DNA from: Mycobacterium sp. GA-1285 | Lineage (GTDB): Bacteria; Actinomycetota; Actinomycetes; Mycobacteriales; Mycobacteriaceae | Assembly (NCBI RefSeq): GCF_001499905.1 | Contig: NZ_LQIS01000001.1 | Span: forward strand, 124,001 to 188,000 | DNA length: 64,000 nt | Reading direction: 5' to 3' | Shown here: piece after piece, positions 25,263 to 35,266 of the stretch | Numbering within the stretch: the stretch's first letter is position 1 | How the letters are laid out: every line of letters starts with the position of its first letter | Translations under genes and position numbers: made by a program | Notes under the pieces: model-generated | Told to the model about the DNA's origin: nothing | Databases searched by the model: none | The model's input: the letters and a program-made list of their open reading frames with translations, nothing else

Positions 25263-26063
25263 TCAGTTGTTTCCCCGGTTGAACTGATTGAAGCCGCCAC
25301 CGTCGTTTCCGGCGCTGGAGTCGACGGGCGCGGCCGAACCGCGCTGCCCGAGCTCCTCGAGTTGGGACTCCAGGTAGGTCTTGAGCCGGGTGCGGTATTC
25401 GCGCTCGAACGTGCGCAACTGTTCGAGGCGGCCCTCCAGGACCGTGCGCTGCTGATTGATGGTGCCCATGATCTCCGAGTGCTTGCGCTCCGCGTCGGCC
25501 TGCAGGGCATCGGCCTTCTCCTGCGCCTGGCGCAGCTGCGCCTCGGATCGGGTCTGGGCGTCGGCGAGCATCGCGTCGGCGCGCTGGCGAGCATCGGCGA
25601 CGGTGGTCTCGGCGGTCTGCCGCGCCTCGCTCACAAGGGCATCGGCCTGCGCCCGCGCGTCGGCGAGCAGCTTCTCCGACTCGGCCTTGGCGGTGCTGGT
25701 CAACCGGTCCGCGGTGTCCTGGGCGAGGCTCAACACCTTGGCCGCCTTCAACGCCTGCTCTTCGCTGGACTGCGCCGAGGGCGCCTCGTAGGCCGGCTGC
25801 GGCGTCGGAGCGGGTTCGGGGGCGGGCTGCTCGTAGACGGGTATGGCCTGTGTCGACTGGCCACCGCCGGAACCGCCGGAAGCCAACTCCTGCTCCAGCT
25901 CGGCGACACGCTGCCGGAGATCCGCGTTCTCCTCGATGAGGCGCGTCAACTCGTTCTCGACCAGATCGAGGAACGCGTCAACCTCATCCTCGTTGTAGCC
26001 GCGCTTGCCAATGGGTGGCTTGCTGAACGCGACGTTGTGAACGTCGGCGGGTGTGAGCGGCAT
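25263..26063 (-). CDS. wag31: Wag31 / DivIVA polar-growth scaffold
   Basis: A 266-residue coiled-coil protein that gathers at negatively curved membrane and directs tip growth in mycobacteria. The N-terminal DivIVA domain is clear: [20 protein letters not shown], then [18 protein letters not shown] (membrane-binding and dimer region). A Pro/Gln linker follows at about 62-100, then a long Ala/Glu/Gln-rich coiled coil and a Gly/Asn tail. A Thr at 71 in QSTQAIP matches the region of the PknA-phosphorylated Thr of M. tuberculosis Wag31 (from memory). The upstream gap holds its promoter. Length and motifs are normal. Confidence 0.98.
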   Translation of the reverse strand: MPLTPADVHNVAFSKPPIGKRGYNEDEVDAFLDLVENELTRLIEENADLRQRVAELEQELASGGSGGGQSTQAIPVYEQPAPEPAPTPQPAYEAPSAQSSEEQALKAAKVLSLAQDTADRLTSTAKAESEKLLADARAQADALVSEARQTAETTVADARQRADAMLADAQTRSEAQLRQAQEKADALQADAERKHSEIMGTINQQRTVLEGRLEQLRTFEREYRTRLKTYLESQLEELGQRGSAAPVDSSAGNDGGGFNQFNRGNN

Positions 26064-26268
26064 TGTCGCCCCCTATGAAGTCTGGACAGTCAACCGGTCT
26101 CAAAGTGTAAAGCGTGGGTGGAACGTAACTGGCGTCCATCCTGTCACACCAGACGCGGCCGTAGCAGAAGAGGATGAAATTAAGAGCGAATTTCAAACAC
26201 GGCCGGGGGGCCGCCGATCATTTCGCCGCTCAATTTCTCCCTGGCAAACCACCGCAGAGTGGACGGCC
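26064..26268 (-). promoter_or_regulatory. wag31 upstream region with candidate -10 element
   Basis: The 205-base gap contains TACACT on the minus strand (complement at 26104-26109), a good TAnnnT -10 box, about 40 bases before the ATG. The expected -35 is poor, as is common in mycobacteria. A ribosome-binding site AGGGGG lies 6-7 bases before ATG 26063. Position and pattern only. Confidence 0.35.
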
Positions 26269-26559
26269 TCAGGCCGCCGCGCCGAAAGCCAGTTGCATGC
26301 CGATGAAGGCGACGAGCAGCAGCACCATGATCGACAGGTCGAACCGCACCGCACCTATCGTGAGCTGGGGAATAAGCCGCCGAAGCAGCTTCACCGGCGG
26401 ATCGGTCACCGTCATGATGATCTCGAGGATCACCACGGTCGCGCCCTTGGGATGCCAGTCCCGGGAGAACGACCGGATGAACTCGACCACGACCCGCGCG
26501 ATCAGCAGGAGCCAGAAGACGAACAGGGCGAAGCCCAGGATTTCGAAGAAGAGCGACAA
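26269..26559 (-). CDS. YggT-family membrane protein
   Basis: A 96-residue YggT protein. Two hydrophobic helices (FFEILGFALFVFWLLLIARV and LSIMVLLLVAFIGMQL) flank a conserved cytoplasmic loop with VVEFIRSFSRDWHPKG and MTVTDPPVKLLRRLIPQL, typical of the family. The start is TTG 26559, because an in-frame TGA lies just upstream and no ATG/GTG is available before the first helix. YggT sits beside sepF in many Gram-positives and is associated with division or osmotic adaptation. Position between sepF and wag31 is conserved. Confidence 0.92.
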   Translation of the reverse strand: MSLFFEILGFALFVFWLLLIARVVVEFIRSFSRDWHPKGATVVILEIIMTVTDPPVKLLRRLIPQLTIGAVRFDLSIMVLLLVAFIGMQLAFGAAA

Positions 26560-26678
26560 CGCCGAGGGTCCTCACTACGGGCACAATGTGACTTTTACTA
26601 CACGGTTGATACAGCCAGGTCGCGCCCGAGGCCGCTCAACCCCGGACGCGACGCCAGCCTACCCGTCTGTGAGCCGCC

Positions 26679-27314
26679 CTATTGATAGGAGTAGAAGCCG
26701 GCCTCGGCGATGCGCCGACGCTCCTCGGCCGTCACGTCGATATCCGCCGGCGACAGCAGGAACACCTTGGTGGCGACCTTGTCGAACGACCCTCTCAGCG
26801 CGAAGGCCAGGCCGGCTGCGAAGTCGACGAGGCGCTTGGCGTCGGCGTTGTCCATCGACACCAGGTCCATGATCACCGGGGTTCCGTCGCGGAACCGCTC
26901 TCCGATCGTGCGGGCCTCGCTGTAATCCTTCGGCCGCAGCGTGGTGATCTTCGACAGCGGGCTGCCCGCCTCGAACAATTCGGCCATCCTGCGGGGGTCC
27001 ATGGCCAACGCGCCGCGGGTGGCACCGCGCATCGGGGCGAAACGCGGTGCCGGGCGGTCGAACTCGCGCGGTGCACGCAGTCGCGGCTCGAACCGGTCCT
27101 CGTAACCGCGGTAACCGCCGGGCGCGTCGTCGTAGTCGCGGTCGTCGTAGCCGCGGTGCCCCGGGCCGTAACCGTCGTCGTCGAAGCGCTCGTCTCGACT
27201 ACGGCGCGAATATCCACGCGAGGCGCCGCGTTCGTCGTCCTCGTAGTACTCGTCGTCGTAGTCATCCATCGGGGCCATACCGAAGTAGGCCTTGACTTTG
27301 TGAAGTGTGCTCAT
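26679..27314 (-). CDS. sepF: SepF, FtsZ membrane anchor
   Basis: A 211-residue division protein that anchors FtsZ polymers at the membrane. The N-terminal [20 protein letters not shown] contains the amphipathic membrane helix. A long, disordered, Asp/Tyr/Arg-rich linker follows, then the SepF domain from about 100 to 211 with [39 protein letters not shown] and [17 protein letters not shown]. All expected motifs are seen and length is normal. It is 13 bases downstream of the ylmE-like gene, in one operon with ftsZ. Confidence 0.97.
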   Translation of the reverse strand: MSTLHKVKAYFGMAPMDDYDDEYYEDDERGASRGYSRRSRDERFDDDGYGPGHRGYDDRDYDDAPGGYRGYEDRFEPRLRAPREFDRPAPRFAPMRGATRGALAMDPRRMAELFEAGSPLSKITTLRPKDYSEARTIGERFRDGTPVIMDLVSMDNADAKRLVDFAAGLAFALRGSFDKVATKVFLLSPADIDVTAEERRRIAEAGFYSYQ

Positions 27315-27327
27315 CGCTCGACCCTTC

Positions 27328-28131
27328 TCATGCCCTGGACTCTGGTGTCTGTGATGAAGATGTGACTGGAGTGACTACTTCTGGTGAAGGTAGAGGACGT
27401 TGCCCCAATAACGCGGTACCGACACGCACACATGTCGAGCCGTGTTTGACCGCTGCTTCGAGATCGTCCGACATCCCGGCCGACAGCTCGAGGCGTTGCG
27501 AATAGTCGGCCTGAACCCGCCTGTACTCGGTGTTCACGCGTGCGAACGCCGCGTCCGCGTCCTGGTCCAGCGGGGGTATCGCCATCAATCCGGCGAACTC
27601 CAGTCCGGGTGCCGCGTGCGCCGCCGCACACAATTCGTCGACCGAGCCGGGCCGGGTGATGTCGACACCGCCGCGGCTTTCGTCGCCATCGAGGCTCAAC
27701 TGGATGAAGACGCGCAGCGGTTCGGTCCGTCGGCCGTCGTCGAGGGCGGCGGCCGCCGCGCGGCTCAGGGCGTCGACCAACTTGGCGCTGTCGACCGAGT
27801 GCGCCGCATATGCCCACCCGGCTATCGATCGGGATTTGTTGCGCTGTATCCGCCCGACCATGTGCCAGCGAATGGGTCCGACACCCGGAATGGAGGCGAT
27901 TTCTCGGACTTTATTCGACGCTTCCTGTTCGCGTGATTCGCCGAAAGCTTCACAGCCCAATCGGCGAAGAATAATGACATCGTCGGCGGGAAAGAATTTG
28001 GTCACCGGCAGCAATTCGATTTCGGAGACATCGCGTCCTGCGGCCTCGGCGGCGGCGGCGAGCCGTGTCCGCACCGCCGCCAGCGATTCGCTCAGCTCCA
28101 GTTCGCGCGATGACGGCACGGTGTCGCTCAC
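27328..28131 (-). CDS. YggS/YlmE-family pyridoxal-phosphate homeostasis protein
   Basis: A 267-residue PLP-binding protein of the YggS (PROSC) family. It starts at GTG 28131, overlapping the pgeF stop by GTGA. Motifs are [13 protein letters not shown] (Lys that binds PLP), [74 protein letters not shown] and LLGQR. The family controls free PLP rather than catalysing a known reaction. It is placed between sepF and pgeF in the ftsZ downstream operon as in other actinobacteria. A Pro/Ser/Thr-rich C-terminal tail is extra. Confidence 0.95.
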   Translation of the reverse strand: MSDTVPSSRELELSESLAAVRTRLAAAAEAAGRDVSEIELLPVTKFFPADDVIILRRLGCEAFGESREQEASNKVREIASIPGVGPIRWHMVGRIQRNKSRSIAGWAYAAHSVDSAKLVDALSRAAAAALDDGRRTEPLRVFIQLSLDGDESRGGVDITRPGSVDELCAAAHAAPGLEFAGLMAIPPLDQDADAAFARVNTEYRRVQADYSQRLELSAGMSDDLEAAVKHGSTCVRVGTALLGQRPLPSPEVVTPVTSSSQTPESRA

Positions 28132-28835
28132 TCCATCCACACCAGCGAGGCGAGCCGGCCAGTCGGGGCGTCGCGTCGATGACTGAACAGATTGCGGTCC
28201 TCGAACGTGCAGCGCGGGTCGACATCGATGGCGGTAACGCCGAAAGTCGTTAACTGCCGGTGGATTCCGGCTCGCAGATCCAGCGCGGGCGTGTTCTTCG
28301 CGCTCGTTGTGCGGCTGCCGGGCAACGCGGTCTCGACCTCGGCGGCCATGACCTCCGGGACCTCGTAATTGCGTCCGCTGATCGCGGGCCCGAGAAACGC
28401 CGAGAGGTCCCCGGCGTGCGCGCCGAGCGACAGCATCGCCTCGACGGTGCGCGCCACGACGCCGTTCTGCGTACCGACGCGCCCGGCGTGGACGGCGGCC
28501 ACCACACCGGCGCGCGCGTCGCCCAATAGAACGGGCACGCAATCGGCGGTGACCACCGCCAATGCCAATCGCGGCGTGGCGGTGACCAAGGCGTCGGTCT
28601 TGTCGACCGGGCGCTCCGTGGCTTCGTCGACCACGACGACGCGATTCCCGTGTACCTGATTCATCCACACGATTCCGTCGTCGCCCAATCCGGTGGCGCC
28701 GCTGAGCCGTTTGCGGTTGGCGGCCACGGCCTGCGGATCGTCGCCGACGTGGTCGCCGAGGTTGAAAGTGTCGAACGGCGGCGCGGAGACACCGCCGGCC
28801 CGTGTCGTGGTCACGCGCCGTATGCGAACCGTCAC
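28128..28835 (-). CDS. pgeF: Peptidoglycan editing factor PgeF (YfiH/laccase-domain)
   Basis: A 235-residue purine-nucleoside-related/laccase-domain protein; PgeF removes L-Ser wrongly placed in peptidoglycan precursors. GTG 28835 was chosen, since the frame is open upstream but only GTG or weak starts lie nearby. Zinc-site motifs are NQVHGNRVVVVDE (His), VVTADCVPVLLGD (Cys) and AAVHAGRVGTQNG (His). FLGPAISGRNYEVP and CTFEDRNLFSHRRD complete the family pattern. The overlap with the ylmE-like gene is GTGA and ftsZ ends 19 bases upstream. Confidence 0.93.
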   Translation of the reverse strand: MTVRIRRVTTTRAGGVSAPPFDTFNLGDHVGDDPQAVAANRKRLSGATGLGDDGIVWMNQVHGNRVVVVDEATERPVDKTDALVTATPRLALAVVTADCVPVLLGDARAGVVAAVHAGRVGTQNGVVARTVEAMLSLGAHAGDLSAFLGPAISGRNYEVPEVMAAEVETALPGSRTTSAKNTPALDLRAGIHRQLTTFGVTAIDVDPRCTFEDRNLFSHRRDAPTGRLASLVWME

Positions 28836-28854
28836 GGTCGCCAGTATTGCCGGA

Positions 28855-29994
28855 TCAGTGGCGCATGAACGGCGGCACGTCGACGTCGTCGTCATCGTCC
28901 CCGCCGATACTTACCGTCGCACCGTTGGTGTGCACCGGCACGCTCGCCGGATCCGCAGGCTCGAACAGCGACGTGCTCACTTTGCCGGCCTTACCCGGGG
29001 TGATGCCTTGCCCTTCGGCAGGGCTGACGACCGGTTTGCGTCCCGGACCGGCGGAGTCGAATCCCGCGGCGATCACGGTGACCCGCACCTCGTCTCCGAG
29101 CGAGTCGTCGATCACCGTGCCGAAGATGATGTTGGCATCGGGATGAGCGGCGTCCTGCACCAGCGACGCGGCCTCGTTGATCTCGAACAGGCCCAGATCG
29201 CTGCCCCCCGCGACCGAGAGCAGCACACCCTGCGCGCCCTCCATCGACGCCTCCAGCAGCGGCGAGTTGATCGCGATCTCGGCGGCTTTGAGCGCACGAC
29301 CGTCACCGCGCGCCGAACCGATGCCCATCAGCGCGGTGCCCGCCCCGCTCATCACACCCTTGACGTCGGCGAAGTCGACGTTGATCAGGCCCGGCGTCGT
29401 GATCAGGTCGGTGATCCCCTGCACGCCGTTGAGCAGCACCTCGTCGGCGCTGCGGAACGCGTCCATCAGCGAGACCGCGGCGTCGCCCATCTGTAGTAGA
29501 CGGTCGTTGGGAATCACGATGAGCGTGTCGCAGCTCTCCCGCAACGCCTGGATGCCGTTCTCGGCCTGGTTGCTGCGCCGCTTTCCCTCGAACGAGAACG
29601 GCCGCGTCACCACGCCGACGGTCAGCGCGCCCAACTTGCGCGCGATCGACGCCACCACCGGCGCGCCGCCGGTGCCGGTGCCGCCGCCCTCGCCCGCCGT
29701 GACGAACACCATGTCGGCGCCGCGCAGCAGCTCCTCGATGTCGTCCTTGGCGTCCTCGGCGGCCTTGCGCCCCACTTCGGGATCGGCGCCCGCGCCGAGA
29801 CCTCGCGTGGAGTCGCGACCGACGTCGAGCTTGACGTCGGCGTCGCTCATCAACAACGCCTGGGCGTCGGTGTTGATGGCGATGAACTCCACGCCCTTGA
29901 GGCCCTGCTCGATCATCCGGTTGACGGCGTTGACTCCGCCGCCTCCGATGCCGACCACCTTGATGACGGCGAGGTAGTTGTGTGGGGGGGTCAT
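28855..29994 (-). CDS. ftsZ: Cell division GTPase FtsZ
   Basis: A 379-residue tubulin homologue that forms the Z ring. It starts at ATG 29994 ([20 protein letters not shown]) preceded by GGAGGAAGGG. The tubulin signature GGGTGTG is at residues 103-109, [16 protein letters not shown] (about 41-56) contacts the guanine, and the T7 loop with [15 protein letters not shown] supplies the catalytic Asp. The C-terminal tail ends in [10 protein letters not shown], the conserved peptide that binds SepF and others. It is first in the ftsZ-pgeF-ylmE-sepF-yggT run and is separated from ftsQ by about 208 bases with its own promoter region. Confidence 0.99.
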   Translation of the reverse strand: MTPPHNYLAVIKVVGIGGGGVNAVNRMIEQGLKGVEFIAINTDAQALLMSDADVKLDVGRDSTRGLGAGADPEVGRKAAEDAKDDIEELLRGADMVFVTAGEGGGTGTGGAPVVASIARKLGALTVGVVTRPFSFEGKRRSNQAENGIQALRESCDTLIVIPNDRLLQMGDAAVSLMDAFRSADEVLLNGVQGITDLITTPGLINVDFADVKGVMSGAGTALMGIGSARGDGRALKAAEIAINSPLLEASMEGAQGVLLSVAGGSDLGLFEINEAASLVQDAAHPDANIIFGTVIDDSLGDEVRVTVIAAGFDSAGPGRKPVVSPAEGQGITPGKAGKVSTSLFEPADPASVPVHTNGATVSIGGDDDDDVDVPPFMRH

Positions 29995-30202
29995 CGCGAT
30001 CCCTTCCTCCCAAGTTGTCCGACGACACGCCGACCGGCTTGACAGGCCCTGCAAACCCTAAACCTCAACCAGAGGGTTATAGTTATGTCAAGTTGTTCCG
30101 CGCAACCAGAACGGTAGGGCGAGGTCGCGACCTGACGATGCAGGCGCGCCGACACGCGCGACAAATTTTTTTCCGTGCATCGCGCGCTGGACATGCACGA
30201 AC
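29995..30202 (-). promoter_or_regulatory. ftsZ promoter region with inverted and repeated AACC elements
   Basis: Between ftsQ and ftsZ, read on the minus strand. TTGACA lies at 30086-30091, and TATAAC at 30076-30081 preceded 18 bases upstream by TTGCGC (30100-30105), a possible -35/-10 pair. Just downstream is an interrupted inverted repeat, AACCCT...AGGGTT, with internal AACC steps (about 30056-30080). A run of seven to eight T/A pairs near 30160-30170 may bend the DNA. Assignment is by pattern only. Confidence 0.4.
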
Positions 30203-31144
30203 TCACTTCACGGTCGGCAGGTCCGGACTCGAGACGTCGTAGGTCTTCCCCGGCTGGGTGAGCAACGCCCCGAGTTTGAGCGCCTTCTCCTCGGTCCGGT
30301 CGGTCGTTCCCCACACCACCTCCCTGCCGTCGATCAACTGCAGGGTGATAGCCGCGACCGAGGGGGCCGCGATGCGGGCGACCTGCGCGGCGACCTCCGG
30401 GCGCAGCGACGTCATCACCTGCAGCGCCGCCTTGGTCGGTTCGTCGTTGGGACCGGGATTCTCGGTGTCGAGGTAGGGCACCCCCGGCGGCGGTAAGCCG
30501 ATCGCGAAGTCGACGCCGTCGCGGTCGAACAGATGCGGTCCGTCGGGATAGTCCTTGACGACCACCGGCACGCGCTCGACGACGGTGATCCGCAGAGTGG
30601 ACGGGTATTGCCGCTGAACACGCGCGCTGGCGATGCGCCGGATCGCGGCCACCCGTTCGGCGACGCTGTCGGTGTCTACCTGCAGCAGGGGCGTGCCCGG
30701 CGCGACGGCCGCGGCCGCCACGATCTCTTCCTGTGTCACCGCACCCACACCCGTGACCACCGTATTGCGCACCGCCATCGCCGGGGTGAAGTACAGCAGC
30801 AGGCCGAGCCCGACGACGATGACGCTGATCAGCGCCGACCACATCAGCACCTTGAGGCCGCGGACGGTTCCGCGGCGCAGTTTTCTGGTATCCCCTGCGG
30901 GTTTGCCCAGCGCGCGCCGCTTGGCCTCCCTGCGGGCCTGTTCGATCGCCATGGCGCGGGCCTGCGCTGCGCGGCGCTCCTCACGCTCGCGGCGCGCACG
31001 CCGGCGCGGACCTTCGAAATCCGTTGCTGCGGTTGGCGTTTCAGGATCCTGCGGCATCTCCTCCGGTGGCGGGGGCGGCTCCCCCGGCTCGGACGCCGTC
31101 GAGGACTCCGGAGACTCCGGGTCACGGTCGATCGGCCCGGTCAT
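30203..31144 (-). CDS. ftsQ: Divisome protein FtsQ
   Basis: A 313-residue bitopic membrane protein linking septum synthesis to the divisome. A long acidic then Arg-rich cytoplasmic N-terminus (1-93) carries a Pro-rich patch (EPPPPPEEM). One membrane helix follows at about 96-118 ([20 protein letters not shown]), then the POTRA domain [19 protein letters not shown] (about 123-185) and the beta domain with [15 protein letters not shown] 31144 overlaps the murC stop (ATGA). The length and organisation match mycobacterial FtsQ. It is the last gene of the mraZ-to-ftsQ unit before the ftsZ promoter region. Confidence 0.97.
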   Translation of the reverse strand: MTGPIDRDPESPESSTASEPGEPPPPPEEMPQDPETPTAATDFEGPRRRARREREERRAAQARAMAIEQARREAKRRALGKPAGDTRKLRRGTVRGLKVLMWSALISVIVVGLGLLLYFTPAMAVRNTVVTGVGAVTQEEIVAAAAVAPGTPLLQVDTDSVAERVAAIRRIASARVQRQYPSTLRITVVERVPVVVKDYPDGPHLFDRDGVDFAIGLPPPGVPYLDTENPGPNDEPTKAALQVMTSLRPEVAAQVARIAAPSVAAITLQLIDGREVVWGTTDRTEEKALKLGALLTQPGKTYDVSSPDLPTVK

Positions 31145-32589
31145 CGCGACCCCGGCGTGCTCCGGTTGGCCTTGACGCGCAACGCGGTGACGATCTCCGG
31201 GCCGAGCATCGTGACATCACCGGCACCCATGGTGACCACGACGTCGCCCGGTGCGGCGGCCTCGGCCACCCGCGCCGGCACCGCAGAGAAGTCGGGCACG
31301 TACGTGCCTGGCACGCTGATGTGTTCGACGACGCTCGCGCCGCTGACGCCCGGGATCGGCTGCTCGCGGGCGGCATAGACATCGAGCACGAACACTTCGT
31401 CGGCGCCGTCGAGCGCCTGTCCGAACTCGCGCGCGAATGTCTGTGTGCGCGAATACAAATGCGGTTGGAAGACGACGATCGAACGACCGCCGGCCTGCTC
31501 GGTGACGGTACGCAGTGCGCTGAGCGTGGCGCGCACCTCGGTCGGATGGTGCGCGTAGTCGTCGAAGACACGCACACCGTTGGCTTCTCCGACCAACTCG
31601 AACCGGCGCCGCACCCCTTCGAAACCGGCCAGCCCGTCGAGCACGACGTCGACCGGCGCGCCGGCCTCGATCGCCGCGAGCACGGCGCCGATCGCGTTGA
31701 GCGCCATGTGTCGTCCCGGTACCGCGAGGCGCATCACCCGGGGATGCGGTTCGTCGGCGAACTGGATGTGCGCCACCGCGCCGGTGTCGTGCTGCTCCCA
31801 GCTCAACAAGGTGCCCTGCAACCGACGGCTCGGGTCGCTGCCGTAGCGCAGTACGCGGATGCCCAACTCCTCGGTGCGCTCCGCGAGTGCCGCGGCTCCG
31901 GGGTCGTCGGTGCAGACCACAAGAGCGCCACCGGGTTTGAGGCGTTCGACGAAGTCGTCGAACACGGCGCCGTAAGCCTCGGCGCTTCCGAAGAAGTCGA
32001 GGTGGTCGGCCTCGATGTTCGTCACCACCGCGACATCCGGGCTGTACTCCAGCAGTGAGCCGTCGCTTTCGTCGGCCTCCGCCACGAAGCAGTCACCGCT
32101 GCCGTTGTGGGCATTGGTGCCCGCCTCGCCGAGATCACCGCCCACCGCGAACGACGGGTCGAACCCGCTGTGCTGCAACGCCACGATGAGCATCGACGTC
32201 GTCGAGGTCTTGCCGTGCGTGCCGGTCACCATGAGCGTCTTGTGGCCCGCCATCAGCTTGGCCAGGACCACCGGCCGCAGGATCACCGGGATACCGCGCC
32301 GACGGGCCTCGACCAGTTCGGGGTTTGTCTTGGGAATGGCGGCGTGGGTGGTGACGACAGCGGTCGGCCCATCGGGCAGCAGGTCCAGCGAGGAGGCGTC
32401 GTGCCCGATTCGGATCGAGGCGCCGCGGGCGCGCAACGCCGCGACCGCGCGCGACTCCTTGGCATCGGAACCCGACACCAGCCCGCCACGGTCGAGCAGG
32501 ATGCGCGCGATACCCGACATACCCGCACCGCCGATACCGACCATGTGCACCCGCTGCAGCTCTGCGGGCAACGACTTCGGTTTCACCAC
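31141..32589 (-). CDS. murC: UDP-N-acetylmuramate--L-alanine ligase
   Basis: A 482-residue Mur ligase that adds L-Ala to UDP-MurNAc. It starts GTG 32589 or GTG 32586; the latter would make a 4-base GTGA overlap with the murG stop, fitting the operon pattern. [19 protein letters not shown] is the UDP-binding loop, [14 protein letters not shown] the ATP loop, [13 protein letters not shown] follows, [13 protein letters not shown] is the Mg/substrate region, [14 protein letters not shown] and [16 protein letters not shown] mark the C-terminal domain. It is downstream of murG and overlaps ftsQ. Length is normal. Confidence 0.98.
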   Translation of the reverse strand: MVKPKSLPAELQRVHMVGIGGAGMSGIARILLDRGGLVSGSDAKESRAVAALRARGASIRIGHDASSLDLLPDGPTAVVTTHAAIPKTNPELVEARRRGIPVILRPVVLAKLMAGHKTLMVTGTHGKTSTTSMLIVALQHSGFDPSFAVGGDLGEAGTNAHNGSGDCFVAEADESDGSLLEYSPDVAVVTNIEADHLDFFGSAEAYGAVFDDFVERLKPGGALVVCTDDPGAAALAERTEELGIRVLRYGSDPSRRLQGTLLSWEQHDTGAVAHIQFADEPHPRVMRLAVPGRHMALNAIGAVLAAIEAGAPVDVVLDGLAGFEGVRRRFELVGEANGVRVFDDYAHHPTEVRATLSALRTVTEQAGGRSIVVFQPHLYSRTQTFAREFGQALDGADEVFVLDVYAAREQPIPGVSGASVVEHISVPGTYVPDFSAVPARVAEAAAPGDVVVTMGAGDVTMLGPEIVTALRVKANRSTPGSR

Positions 32590-33749
32590 AGGCCCTTTCG
32601 GGACTCGGCGTGAGCAACCTCCATGGCGATCTCGGCGACCCGTCTGGCCGCGTCTCGGTGACCGGCCAGCGCGGCGCCCGCCGTCATCGTCTGCAACCGG
32701 CCGGGATCGGTGAGCAGGTCGACGACGGTCTCGGCGACGAAACCGGGCGACAGGTCGGCGTCGTCGACGATCAGCCCGCCCCCCGCCTCGACCACAGGAA
32801 GCGCGTTGAGCCGTTGTTCACCGTTGCCGATCGGCAGCGGAACGTACACCGCGGGCAAGCCCACCGCGGTCAGCTCGGCGACCGTCATCGCACCGGACCG
32901 GCACATCGCCACGTCTGCGGCGGCGTAGGCGAGGTCCATCCGGTCCAGATACGGCACCGCCACGTACGGCGGGTCGCCGTCGGCGGGCTCGCGCAGGTCG
33001 AGGGTGTTCTTCGGGCCATGTGTGTGCAGCACCGAGATACCTGCTGCCGCAAGATCTTTGGCGGCCCCCGACACCGCCCGGTTCAGCGACTGCGCGCCCT
33101 GCGACCCGCCGAACACCAACAACACCCGGGCGTCAGGGGCGAAACCGAAATGGGCGCGCGCCTCGGCCCGCAACGCCATGCGGTCCAGGGAGGTGATCGC
33201 CGCGCGCACGGGCACCCCGACCACCTCGGCTGTCCGGCCCAGTCCCGGGTCGGGAACGGCCGAGAGCACCCGCCGTGCCGAGCGGGCGCCGACCCGGTTG
33301 GCCCAGCCCGCGCTGGCGTTCGCCTCGTGCACCACCACCGGCACGCGCCTGCTTCGGCGCACACTGCGCGCGGCCAGATAGGCGGGCAGCGCGACGTAGC
33401 CGCCGAAGCCGATCACCACGTCGGCCTCGACCCTGTCGAGCAGCGCACGGGTCTGCCGCACCGCCCGGAGCACCCGGAGGGGCAGGCGGAGAAGGTCGGC
33501 GGAGAATTTGCGCGGCAGCGGCACCGGCGTGATCAGCTCGAGGTGATAGCCGCGTTCGGGCACCAGCCGGGTTTCCAGGCCGCGCTGGGTGCCGAGAGCG
33601 GTGATCCGCACGTCGGGCACGAGTTCGGACAGGGCGTCGGCCACCGCCATCGCCGGTTCGACGTGTCCCGCGGTACCACCGCCCGCGAGGACCACGGAGA
33701 CTCCCCGGTCGTCCCCCGGCCGCCGAGGGACGGGACCAGTGTCGTTCAC
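32583..33749 (-). CDS. murG: UDP-GlcNAc:lipid I N-acetylglucosaminyltransferase
   Basis: A 388-residue peripheral-membrane glycosyltransferase (GT28) making lipid II from lipid I. It starts with GTG 33749, overlapping the ftsW stop (GTGA). [20 protein letters not shown] is the first Gly-rich loop, [17 protein letters not shown] the membrane/acceptor site, [18 protein letters not shown] the second loop and [18 protein letters not shown] the UDP-GlcNAc-contacting loop. [20 protein letters not shown] and YVPLPIG complete the family pattern. The N-terminal ~16 residues before the first strand are a short extra tail. Confidence 0.97.
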   Translation of the reverse strand: MNDTGPVPRRPGDDRGVSVVLAGGGTAGHVEPAMAVADALSELVPDVRITALGTQRGLETRLVPERGYHLELITPVPLPRKFSADLLRLPLRVLRAVRQTRALLDRVEADVVIGFGGYVALPAYLAARSVRRSRRVPVVVHEANASAGWANRVGARSARRVLSAVPDPGLGRTAEVVGVPVRAAITSLDRMALRAEARAHFGFAPDARVLLVFGGSQGAQSLNRAVSGAAKDLAAAGISVLHTHGPKNTLDLREPADGDPPYVAVPYLDRMDLAYAAADVAMCRSGAMTVAELTAVGLPAVYVPLPIGNGEQRLNALPVVEAGGGLIVDDADLSPGFVAETVVDLLTDPGRLQTMTAGAALAGHRDAARRVAEIAMEVAHAESRKGLW

Positions 33750-35260
33750 CCGTAACGCTGACCTTCCAGTGCGCGCCGCCGGCTATTCTCCGCGCGGCCG
33801 CCTCCATGATGCCTTGCCGTCCGAACCGGCCCACCGGCCGTCCGGCGTTTGCGTACGGGCTTGGCCGCCTGTTTGGCCGCGGGCTTGGGCGCTCGGGCGC
33901 GCTTTCCGGCCGAGGGTTTGCCGGATCGTTGCGAGCCGCGGCCGTTGAGCCGGTCTCGAACCGCCTCGGTCCGCGGCGGCACATAGGGCGCGGGCAGCGG
34001 CAGCCGGAGCAGCCTGTTGACGCGGTCGTCGCGGCCTGCTCGCAGCGCCGCGACCGCCTCCGGTTCGTGCCGCGCCGCGCTTGCCATGATGCCGATCATC
34101 AGAAGTGTTGTCGCCGTTGATGTTCCGCCTGCCGAGATGAGGGGTAGCTGCAGTCCGGTCACGGGGAGCAGACCGACCACATAGCCGACGTTGATGAACA
34201 CCTGGCCCATGATCCACAGCGTCGCGGTGGCGGTGAGCAGGCGCAGGAACGGATCGGCGGAGCGCCGTGCGATGCGCATACCCGTGTAGGCGAACAACCC
34301 GAACAAGCAGAGCAGGCCGCCGGCGCCGATGAAGCCGAGTTCTTCGCCGATGATCGCGAAGATGAAGTCGTTGTGGGCGTTGGGCAGGTAGTTCCACTTG
34401 GCCGCCCCCTGGCCGAGGCCGTCGCCGAAGACGCCGCCGTTGGCCAGCGCGAACCGTGCCTGGCGGGCCTGGTATCCCGACCCCTGCGCATCGGCGCCCG
34501 GGTTGAGCCAGGACTGCACCCGCGCCGACCGGTAGCCCTCGGCCATCGCCAGGACCACGGCCGAGACGACGACCATGAACAGCGAGGACACGAACACCCG
34601 CAGGGGCAGTCCGGCGTACCAGAGCAGCCCCAGCAGGATGATGCCCAGCGACACCGTCTGCCCGAGGTCCGGCTGGGCGACGATGAGCGCCAGCGCGACG
34701 AATGCGGCAGGCACCAGCGGGATCAGCATCTCCCGCAGCGATGCCTGCTCCATGCGCCGGGCGGCCAGCAGATGCGCACCCCAGATGGCGAACGCGATCT
34801 TGGCCAGCTCGGAGGGCTGCATCGAGAACCCCGCGACCACGAACCATCCGCGAGAACCGTTGGACACCGTGCCGATTCCCGGGATCAGCACCAGGATCAA
34901 CAGCACGATGGTCAGCGCGAAGCTGGAGAACGCCAAGCGGCGCATCAGTTGCACCGGGATGCGCATGGCGACGTAGAACGCGAACAGCCCGATGACCGTC
35001 CACAGCACCTGCTTGGCGAACACGACCCACGGCGACCCGTCCTGGTCGTAGGAGTACACCCCGGACGCCGACAGCACCATGGTCAGGCCCAGCGTGGTCA
35101 GTAGTGCGGCCACCGCGATGATGAGGTGAAACGACGTCATCGGGCGGCCGAGCCACGCGCCGACCCGGGTGCGGGGCCCCCCGGTCGCGGGCACCGGTTC
35201 GGCCGGTTTGTCTTCGGCGCCCGTCCTGCGCAGGCGCAGGCGGGTCAGGATCGTGGCCAC
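33746..35260 (-). CDS. ftsW: Septal peptidoglycan polymerase FtsW (SEDS family)
   Basis: A 504-residue SEDS glycosyltransferase with about 10 membrane helices between residues 45 and 405. It starts at GTG 35260. Family motifs are [49 protein letters not shown] (with the catalytic-region Asp), [20 protein letters not shown] and [33 protein letters not shown]. The C-terminal ~95 residues form a Lys/Arg/Ala-rich cytoplasmic tail that in mycobacteria binds FtsZ and FhaA/PBP partners (from memory). It acts with PbpB. It lies between murD and murG, overlapping murG by GTGA. Confidence 0.97.
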   Translation of the reverse strand: MATILTRLRLRRTGAEDKPAEPVPATGGPRTRVGAWLGRPMTSFHLIIAVAALLTTLGLTMVLSASGVYSYDQDGSPWVVFAKQVLWTVIGLFAFYVAMRIPVQLMRRLAFSSFALTIVLLILVLIPGIGTVSNGSRGWFVVAGFSMQPSELAKIAFAIWGAHLLAARRMEQASLREMLIPLVPAAFVALALIVAQPDLGQTVSLGIILLGLLWYAGLPLRVFVSSLFMVVVSAVVLAMAEGYRSARVQSWLNPGADAQGSGYQARQARFALANGGVFGDGLGQGAAKWNYLPNAHNDFIFAIIGEELGFIGAGGLLCLFGLFAYTGMRIARRSADPFLRLLTATATLWIMGQVFINVGYVVGLLPVTGLQLPLISAGGTSTATTLLMIGIMASAARHEPEAVAALRAGRDDRVNRLLRLPLPAPYVPPRTEAVRDRLNGRGSQRSGKPSAGKRARAPKPAAKQAAKPVRKRRTAGGPVRTARHHGGGRAENSRRRALEGQRYG

Positions 35261-35266
35261 CGGCGG

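Noticed and set aside
30130..30172. Plus-strand hairpin plus T-run in the ftsZ leader as a terminator
   Set aside because: GCGCG/CGCGC stem is short, separated from the T-run, and no plus-strand gene precedes it.
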